Origin: Mycobacterium sp.
Lineage (GTDB): Bacteria; Actinomycetota; Actinomycetes; Mycobacteriales; Mycobacteriaceae
Direction of reading: 5' to 3'
DNA length: 7,397 nt
NCBI GenBank assembly: GCA_028706695.1
Contig: JAQTVU010000107.1
Location: 1-7,397, forward strand
The position numbers and the translations under genes were made by a program. Positions 1 through 5,203 of the stretch are shown piece by piece; the stretch's first letter is position 1, and every line of letters starts with the position of its first letter. Below the pieces are notes generated by a model that ran no database searches, was not told the DNA's origin, and saw nothing but the letters and a program-made list of their open reading frames with translations.

Positions 1-494
1 GGGCACACTTGCACATTGGATGTGATGAGGCAGTAGTCACCTATCTCAATGGGGTTGTAAGCTTGAGCGTTGTTGCGCCACGAGACTCCCCGCGTGAAGA
101 ACGTGGAGCGTTCACCACCAATGGTCGTATGGCTGCCCACACGTATGCCACCGGTGCACTCGATGTAGTGGCGAGACGTGATGGCGGAGTGGGCGCCCAT
201 GTGCAGGCTGCAAGGGGCGCCTACTTCGCTGAAAGCTGGATAAGCGGTCACCCAGTTCCAATGAACGATCACGGCATGCGGTCCCAGAGTCAGCGTCGTC
301 AAACCCTTCACCACGTTCAAGCCGCCGATCCACGCTCCGTCGCCGATGTCGACGCTGCCGATCGAGAAAACCAAGCAAGGGCCGATGTGTGCCCGGGCGC
401 CAATGGCCCACCCCAAGCGCCGGAGCAGCGAGTTTTTGAGTTTACTGGCGGGGAGTGTCGCCACAATGGTCACAAGTGCGCCACGCATATTCAT
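1..494 (-). CDS. Hexapeptide-repeat (left-handed beta-helix) acyltransferase, partial (3' end outside window)
   Basis: Reading leftward from ATG at 494, an open frame of 164 codons runs off the window edge without a stop. It begins MNMRGALVTIVATLPAS and contains repeated [IV]G-x4-[IV] turns of the hexapeptide type (IGARAHIGP, VDIGDGAWIG, IRVGSHTTIGG, IEIGDYCLITS), which build a left-handed beta-helix. The stretch around SRHYIECTGG followed by RSTFFTRG resembles acyltransferases of colanic-acid/capsule clusters, which move acetyl or other acyl groups from CoA to a sugar. The start at 494 is favoured because AGGA lies 9 nt upstream (complement of 504-507); in-frame ATGs at 503 and 488 are alternatives. 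Where related enzymes, from memory, carry a Thr-His in the third-last block, this one reads Thr-Arg, so the catalytic His may be changed or elsewhere. The gene diverges from the rest of the window. Substrate unknown; family assignment fairly sure. Confidence 0.8.
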   Translation of the reverse strand, partial: MNMRGALVTIVATLPASKLKNSLLRRLGWAIGARAHIGPCLVFSIGSVDIGDGAWIGGLNVVKGLTTLTLGPHAVIVHWNWVTAYPAFSEVGAPCSLHMGAHSAITSRHYIECTGGIRVGSHTTIGGERSTFFTRGVSWRNNAQAYNPIEIGDYCLITSNVQVC

Positions 495-860
495 CCGTAA
501 CATTCCTGCCGGTCGGTTAGCTGCTCTACCTGGCGGCGGCGTTGCCGCCTGTCCGGAACCATCCGGCCCGCAGTCTGCCTCACAGCCGATAGCCCGTACA
601 TGTGAATGCTTCAGATCCTATCACGTACTCTCGGTTGTGCTACAGGCCCGCAACGCAATATTGGAGCATGCACATATGTTGCTGGGTACACAGTAGGTAC
701 ATAGCCGCGTTCGATCGCACATCTACCGAAGCGACAGCCACGCGCGCCGCTGGGTACGGTGCCCTTCCCCGGGGTGCGCGTCATTGCGAACTCGTCTTGT
801 CCGGCAACCGTTTTGCCTATGGGTGGGCGGTCGCCCCGTCACGGGCCTGCCGGCGGCGTC

Positions 861-890
861 TTGACTGTTTCGAACACGGTCTTCTATGGA
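861..890 (+). promoter_or_regulatory. Candidate sigma-70-type promoter
   Basis: TTGACT (861-866) matches the -35 consensus at five of six positions. TATGGA (885-890), 18 nt further on, is a weak -10. The orientation fits transcription towards the NRPS, about 400 bp downstream. This is pattern matching only; a promoter closer to the palindrome at 943-973 is equally possible. Confidence 0.2.
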
Positions 891-942
891 ATGGAGAGAC
901 CACAAAGACCATAAGTTTCACCCAGACTGAGCATTGATTTGT

Positions 943-973
943 ATAGTATGTCAGTATCGACAGGACATACTAT
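943..973. promoter_or_regulatory. Perfect 10-bp inverted repeat, probable operator
   Basis: ATAGTATGTC (943-952) and its exact reverse complement GACATACTAT (964-973) are separated by 11 nt. The arms stop matching at both the outer and inner edges. A TATAGT hexamer (942-947) and a TACTAT hexamer (968-973), both -10-like, lie on the dyad. The site is 69 bp before the leader ORF and almost 300 bp before the NRPS start, within the only AT-rich patch of this intergenic region. The geometry fits the binding site of a dimeric repressor or activator (for example TetR- or GntR-type), but the regulator is not in the window. A hairpin in the mRNA is the alternative. Confidence 0.5.
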
Positions 974-1041
974 TGGTACACCTGGAGCACGAGAAGAGCC
1001 GCCGTGGCCGCCGGCCGGCCTGCATCCATCAGGAGGGACAC

Positions 1042-1215
1042 ATGTCGTTGGCCGTTCCCGCCCAGAATTGCTGGTTGTCCGGCGCCCCACATGTGGTGGA
1101 TGCGGGTCATGTTGTCGGCGGCCCCGGGGTTTGGGGAGTGTGCCGTGATACAGCGGTCATCACGGGATTGGGGTGCATCAGTTGTTGGTCGGATGCCGCG
1201 CCGGGTGTTGCTTAG
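1042..1215 (+). CDS. Short ORF upstream of NRPS, possible leader peptide or gene remnant (57 aa)
   Basis: ATG at 1042 is preceded by AGGAGGG (1031-1037) with a 4-nt gap, as good a ribosome binding site as that of the NRPS. The 57-residue product begins MSLAVPAQNCWLSGAP, contains four Cys, and ends at TAG 1213-1215, 53 nt before the NRPS start. I recognise no family: it is not an MbtH-like protein and has no condensation-domain motif. It could be a translated leader that influences NRPS expression, the surviving 5' end of a longer gene (for example the lost beginning of the NRPS) now out of frame, or chance. The strong ribosome binding site is the only real support. Confidence 0.35.
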   Translation: MSLAVPAQNCWLSGAPHVVDAGHVVGGPGVWGVCRDTAVITGLGCISCWSDAAPGVA

Positions 1216-1255
1216 CGATTTGTGATCGGCTGAATCGCCCGCTGAAAGTCCTGTG

Positions 1256-1262
1256 AGGAGGG
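1256..1262 (+). promoter_or_regulatory. Ribosome binding site fixing the NRPS start
   Basis: AGGAGGG lies 6 nt before the GTG at 1269. An in-frame TGA at 1254-1256 closes the frame immediately upstream. Together they show that the NRPS protein cannot extend further 5' in this frame and is likely to begin at 1269, inside what would normally be the middle of a condensation domain. Confidence 0.75.
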
Positions 1263-1268
1263 CATACG

Positions 1269-4200
1269 GTGGCTGTTGACTTCGAGTTCGATGCCGTGGC
1301 CGGGCTTGCTGTCGGGGTGGGTGGGTCTGAGGTGGCGGGGCGGGTTGCGCGTTGGCGTGAGCGGTTGGCTGGTAGTGCGCCTAGTCAGGTGCCGTGTGAT
1401 CATGCGCGTCCGGCGGTGCGTAGTGGTGCTGGTGGGTGGGTTGGGGTGCGGGTTGAGCCGGGCACGGTGGCGGGGTTGCGTGGTGTGGGGCGGGCTGCTG
1501 GTGGGGATGTTTTCGATGCGCTGGTGGCGGCTTATGCGTGGTGGTTGCATTGTTATGCCGATTCTTCCGAGGTTGTTTTCGGGGTGTTGCATGGGTTGCG
1601 TGCTGCGGCGGGTTTGTCGGGGGTGGCCGGCTGTTGTGTGGCCCCGGTGGTGTTGCGGTGTGAGGTGTGCGGGGATGAGTCGTTTGCGGCGTTGGTGGGC
1701 CGGGTGCGTCGGGTGGTTGCCGAGGCGTTAGGTGATGTGGTGCCGTTTGGGGCGTTGGTGGCGGGCTTGGGGGTGGCCGGGGATGTGCGGAGTAATCCGC
1801 TTTTTCACGCGGCGTTGATGTTTCGGCCGCTGGCGGGCGCGGTGGTTGATGAGTGGTCGTTGCAGGCGATGGACGGCGATGTCGGTGGGGTGGTGTCGGC
1901 GGGGTGTGACATCGGTATCGAGTTGGAGGAGCGGCCGGGGGGTTCTGTGGTGGGCGGGTTGGTGTTCAGCACGGATTTGTTCGAGGTTGAGACGGTCGCG
2001 GAGATGGCCTCGCATTGGGGTCGGCTGCTGGAGGCTGTGGCGGCGGCGCCGGAGCGGGCTTTGGTTGAGCATGATCTGGTGACTGCGGAGCAGCGCGCGC
2101 GTCAGTTGGGTTGGAATGTGACTGCTGCTGAGGGTGTTTCGGCGCGGTGTGTGCATGAGGTGATCGGCGCGCAGGTGGTGCGCAGCCCCGATGCGGTGGC
2201 GGTGCAGGTCGGTGATGAGGTGTTGACGTATCGGCAGTTGGATGAGCGGGCAGGTGTTATTGCGTCGGGGTTGGCGCACGCAGGTGTGGGGCCTGGTTCG
2301 GTGGTGGCCATGCTGGTGGGTCGTACGCCGGATCTGGTGGCCGCCATTGTGGGGATTTTGAAGTCTGGTGCGGCGTTTGTGCCGTTGGATCCGCGCCAGC
2401 CGGCGGACCGGTGGTCGTTTTGCATCACCGACGCCGGTGCCGATGTTGTGTTAACCGATCAGCGATTGCCGTGCGGTGGGCAGGAGATCGCCGCCCGCGT
2501 GCTCAACCTTGACGCGCTGGGACCGCAGGTTTCTGTTTGGGGTGGCGGGTCGTGTGCGGTTTCGGGTGAGGACTTGGCGTATGTGATTTACACCTCGGGT
2601 TCTACCGGTCGTCCCAAGCCGGTGCTGATTGAGCATCGCGGTGTCACTAATTTGATGCACACCTTGTTTCGGGAGTTCGGTTTGGATGCCGCGACCACCG
2701 TGGTGTCGGTGGCATCCATCAGTTTCGATATGGCCCTGGGTGATATTTTTTGTGCGCTCGGGTGTGGGGCGCGTTTGGTGCTGGCCACCGCGGAGCAGGC
2801 GATGAATCCGGTGGCGTTGAGCCGGTTGATCGAGGAAAGCGGTGCTAGTTACCTGTTTGCCACCCCCACCACCTGGGGGGCTTTGATCGCCGCGGGCTGG
2901 GGCGGTGGCCGGCATTTCACCGCGGTGGCCGGCGGTGAGACGCTCACCGAGGGGCTGGCCGAGGCGCTGCTGCAACGCTGCGGTGCGGTCTGGAACGGCT
3001 ACGGCCCCACCGAGACCACGGTCGTCATCGGGGTTGGGCGCGTGGCTGAGGGCGATACCGTCACGGTGGGTCGGGCGTTGCCGAATGTGCGGGCTTATAT
3101 TGTTGATGCGCGGGGGCGTCTTTTGCCGGTTGGTGTTCCGGGGGAGATCGCTATCGGGGGTGTGGGGGTGGCCCGGGGGTATCTCAACCGTCCTGATGAG
3201 CAGGCGCGTCGGTTTGGCGATGATCCTTTTGCCGTCGGTGGGCGGCTTTACCGTACGGGGGATCGGGGTAGGTTTTTGCCGGACGGGCGTATTCAGCATT
3301 TGGGTCGTTATGACGATCAGGTCAAGATCCGCGGGTTTCGGATAGAGCCCGGGGAGATCGAGTCGAGATTGTGTGAGCATCCGCAGGTGCGTTGTTGTGC
3401 GGTGGTGGCTGGTGAGGCGCCCAATGGTGAACAGCAGTTGGTCGCCTATATTGTGGGCTCGGCCGATCATCTCGGGGAGGCGCAGGCGCGTGAGTGGTTA
3501 CGTCGCCGGCTGCCCGAATACATGGTGCCCAGCGCGTTTGTGTATCTAAATGCGTTGCCGGTGACCGCCAACGGCAAGCTTGACAAAGCCGCGCTGCCGG
3601 CGCCTGCCCGGCCGGCGGCGCGCGCCGGTGCCCGGCCCGTGGGCGGTGACATCCAACGGCGTATTGCCGCGTTGTGGGCTGATCTGCTGGCCGTGCCGGT
3701 GACCGACGTCAACTGCGATTTCTTTGATATGGGTGGTCATTCGCTGCTGGCGGCGCGGTTGATCGGCGAGGTGGAGCGCGAATTCGGTGTGGCGCTGTCT
3801 CTTACGGCGTTTTTGGACAACGGCAGGACGGTTGCTGCGCTTGCCGAGTTGCTCGGTGGTGAAAACCCCGGTGCGGCACCGGTGTTCACCTCGATCCCGC
3901 CGCTGCACTTTATTTTCTCCGATGTCGGCTCGGCGATGAGCCTTAGACATTTCACCGAGCAGTGGGGTGCTGCCCAGCCGGTGCACGCACTGACCCCTGC
4001 GCAGCCCGGCGGGTTGTTCGACCGGTCGGTGAGCATCGAGCAGCATGCCAGCGATATCCTTTCCGCCATCCGCGCCCGCCAACCCCAGGGCCCGCTGGCC
4101 CTGGTCGGCTACTCGATCGGAGGGCTTTTAGCCTACGAAGTCGCCCGCCAGGCCGTTGCCGCCGGCCAGCAGGTCAACTGGCTGGGCATCCTTGATGCCG

Positions 4201-4631
4201 AGGCGCCGTCGCTGGCCCACCTGCAACTGGCGCAGCTCACGCTGCGCTGGAAGCTGCGTTGGATACGCCAAAAACCGGCCCGTCAACGGTGGGCCACATA
4301 CGCCCAGGTCGCGCGCCGGCTGCTGGCCAGCGGCACACCCTGGCCACAAGACAACGGCTTTGACTACCGCGGGGCCACCCAGATCGCCAGCCGCTACCAA
4401 CTACCTGGACACGACCTGGCCATGCACCTGTTCATCGCCCAGACCTCCGCCGCCGCCGTGCAACACGACCTGCTGGGCTGGGCAGAATTTCACCAAGGAC
4501 CCCTGACCGCCCACCACTTCCCCGGCGACCACGTCACCCTGCTGCAACCCCCCAAAGCCCACCAAATCGCCCACATCATCCACCAATCCCTGCACCAACC
4601 CACACCCGCAACAACCCCCACCCACAACTAA
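1269..4631 (+). CDS. Single-module nonribosomal peptide synthetase: half C domain - A - PCP - TE
   Basis: A cytoplasmic 1120-aa enzyme that should adenylate one amino acid, load it on a phosphopantetheine arm and release it. Residues 1-265 match only the C-terminal lobe of a condensation domain: WRERLAG at 29-35, DVVPF at 156-160 (C6) and SNPLFH at 175-180 (C7). The HHxxxDG half is missing. The adenylation domain spans about 295-775: LTYRQL 319-324, ILKSGAAFVPLDP 363-375, YTSGSTGRPKP 441-451, NGYGPTE 576-582, GEIAIGGVGVARGYL 625-639, YRTGDRG 661-667, the hinge block 679-698, and NGKLDK 768-773 with the catalytic Lys770. The carrier domain has DFFDMGGHS with Ser825 as the pantetheine site. The type I thioesterase (about 873-1105) shows GYSIGG with Ser949, a likely Asp976 and His1088 in GDH. 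Aligning by eye to GrsA gives specificity positions D-M-G-T-V-G-G-V-V-K, which I cannot match to a known substrate. GTG start 6 nt after a strong AGGAGGG. No MbtH-like gene is visible nearby. Coding-strand composition flips from G/T-rich at the 5' end to C/A-rich at the 3' end. Confidence 0.95.
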   Translation: MAVDFEFDAVAGLAVGVGGSEVAGRVARWRERLAGSAPSQVPCDHARPAVRSGAGGWVGVRVEPGTVAGLRGVGRAAGGDVFDALVAAYAWWLHCYADSSEVVFGVLHGLRAAAGLSGVAGCCVAPVVLRCEVCGDESFAALVGRVRRVVAEALGDVVPFGALVAGLGVAGDVRSNPLFHAALMFRPLAGAVVDEWSLQAMDGDVGGVVSAGCDIGIELEERPGGSVVGGLVFSTDLFEVETVAEMASHWGRLLEAVAAAPERALVEHDLVTAEQRARQLGWNVTAAEGVSARCVHEVIGAQVVRSPDAVAVQVGDEVLTYRQLDERAGVIASGLAHAGVGPGSVVAMLVGRTPDLVAAIVGILKSGAAFVPLDPRQPADRWSFCITDAGADVVLTDQRLPCGGQEIAARVLNLDALGPQVSVWGGGSCAVSGEDLAYVIYTSGSTGRPKPVLIEHRGVTNLMHTLFREFGLDAATTVVSVASISFDMALGDIFCALGCGARLVLATAEQAMNPVALSRLIEESGASYLFATPTTWGALIAAGWGGGRHFTAVAGGETLTEGLAEALLQRCGAVWNGYGPTETTVVIGVGRVAEGDTVTVGRALPNVRAYIVDARGRLLPVGVPGEIAIGGVGVARGYLNRPDEQARRFGDDPFAVGGRLYRTGDRGRFLPDGRIQHLGRYDDQVKIRGFRIEPGEIESRLCEHPQVRCCAVVAGEAPNGEQQLVAYIVGSADHLGEAQAREWLRRRLPEYMVPSAFVYLNALPVTANGKLDKAALPAPARPAARAGARPVGGDIQRRIAALWADLLAVPVTDVNCDFFDMGGHSLLAARLIGEVEREFGVALSLTAFLDNGRTVAALAELLGGENPGAAPVFTSIPPLHFIFSDVGSAMSLRHFTEQWGAAQPVHALTPAQPGGLFDRSVSIEQHASDILSAIRARQPQGPLALVGYSIGGLLAYEVARQAVAAGQQVNWLGILDAEAPSLAHLQLAQLTLRWKLRWIRQKPARQRWATYAQVARRLLASGTPWPQDNGFDYRGATQIASRYQLPGHDLAMHLFIAQTSAAAVQHDLLGWAEFHQGPLTAHHFPGDHVTLLQPPKAHQIAHIIHQSLHQPTPATTPTHN

Positions 4632-4678
4632 CGCCACCACCACCACCCTGCACCGAGCAGTCCGCAGCGACGTGTTCA

Positions 4679-4781
4679 GCTTCGGCGTCTGTGGCTGGCC
4701 GAGATGTGCCTAACCGCAACGGTGTAAGGCGCGACCGGCGGCGTCGCTCAAAGACGTCGGCGCGTCGTGAGTCGCCGAAGC
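4679..4781. repeat. 9-bp inverted repeat with 85-nt spacer
   Basis: GCTTCGGCG (4679-4687) and CGCCGAAGC (4773-4781) are exact reverse complements. The spacer is GC-rich and could fold further, so this may be the base of an RNA structure in the NRPS 3' untranslated region. A 9-bp match this far apart in GC-rich DNA can also arise by chance. Confidence 0.25.
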
Positions 4782-4922
4782 AGATGTCGCGGCGCGCCCC
4801 GTGGCTGGGCTCGTCTGAGGGGCGTCGACCCGTCTCGGCAGTGACACGGCCGCGGCGCCGAGGTGATATACGGTCTGGTATTGCGTGGTGAGCCCGGTTG
4901 TATGCATGTATCCAGCGTGAAA

Positions 4923-4971
4923 ACATACGTAAAAGTCCGATGATGTATTTACGCCGCAACTAAAGGTATGT
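4923..4971. promoter_or_regulatory. AT-rich dyad region upstream of sugar transferase
   Basis: Two nested inverted pairs sit in an AT-rich island: ACATAC (4923-4928) with GTATGT (4966-4971), and CGTAAA (4928-4933) with TTTACG (4948-4953). The hexamer ACATAC/GTATGT is close to the half-site GACATAC/GTATGTC of the dyad at 943-973, which could mean that one regulator acts on both promoters. No clean -35/-10 pair can be fixed. Confidence 0.25.
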
Positions 4972-5017
4972 AATCTCGTCAGCAAGTCGATTATCGGTAT
5001 AGGGCGGTACCGGGGTG

Positions 5018-5203
5018 ATGGCCGCATCACTTGCCGGGCGGCCTCTTCCGTTGGGGGAACACAGGCCATCCGTGATCACACAGGCGGGAACGCTGCCGTC
5101 CCCGGTGGCAGAACCGCAGAACATCGGCGCTGCGATTGCCGCCGGCCGGGCAACAACAGCCTTAGGCGTCGGGCCGGCCAGCAGGGCGGGGGGCAGGCCA
5201 TGA
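5018..5203 (+). CDS. Possible small protein (61 aa), translationally coupled to sugar transferase
   Basis: ATG at 5018 (a GTG at 5015 is an alternative start) opens a 61-codon frame beginning MAASLAGRPLPLGEHRP. Its TGA (5201-5203) overlaps the sugar transferase ATG at 5200 in the ATGA arrangement typical of coupled genes. A purine-rich AGGGCGG (5001-5007) lies 10 nt before the ATG. The product is rich in Ala, Gly and Pro, with no signal peptide, membrane segment or motif I recognise. Third codon positions lean to G/C but not strikingly. It may be a real small gene that delivers ribosomes to the weakly signalled transferase start, or a chance frame in GC-rich DNA. Confidence 0.3.
   Translation: MAASLAGRPLPLGEHRPSVITQAGTLPSPVAEPQNIGAAIAAGRATTALGVGPASRAGGRP

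Larger units (their letters stand above)
495..1041. other. Divergent intergenic region between acyltransferase and leader ORF/NRPS
   Basis: About 550 bp with no reading frame that looks like a protein in any of the six frames. The frames present are short, rich in Arg/Cys/Pro and carry no recognisable motif. Near the acyltransferase start is a GGCGGC-GTT-GCCGCC hairpin (535-549), too short to call a terminator. The right third becomes locally AT-rich (about 885-980) against a GC-rich surround and contains the inverted repeat listed separately. The region should carry promoters for both diverging genes. Confidence 0.6.
4632..5017. other. Intergenic region between NRPS and small ORF/sugar transferase
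   Basis: No convincing gene. Just after the NRPS stop is a short CCA microsatellite (about 4634-4646). A GC-rich stretch to about 4860 contains a 9-bp inverted repeat (4679-4687 / 4773-4781). From about 4863 to 5000 the sequence turns AT-rich, as expected of a promoter for the downstream sugar transferase. I see no clear rho-independent terminator with a T-run. The long gap and the AT-rich patch suggest that the sugar transferase is transcribed separately from the NRPS. Confidence 0.5.

Noticed and set aside
535..549. GGCGGC-GTT-GCCGCC hairpin as a terminator
   Set aside because: Six-bp stem, no T-run, and placed upstream of the acyltransferase start instead of after a gene.
861..890. TTTCGAACACGG resembles the left half of a mycobacterial LexA/SOS box
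   Set aside because: The right half (GTTCGA) is missing, so it is not a SOS box.
495..1268. Search for the missing condensation N-lobe (HHxxxDG) upstream of the NRPS in all forward frames
   Set aside because: No frame shows an HHxxxDG or other N-lobe motif, so it was not merely split off by a frameshift.
1212..1592. 126-aa and other long minus-strand frames under the NRPS and sugar transferase genes
   Set aside because: Shadows of GC-rich coding sequence: Arg/His/Pro/Thr-rich, no motifs, opposite to genes with clear domains.
4662..4711. A frame reading VRSDVFSFGV, like kinase subdomain IX (SDVFSFGV), right after the NRPS
   Set aside because: Only about eight residues match, a stop follows within 35 nt, and no other kinase motif lies in any frame nearby; probably chance.
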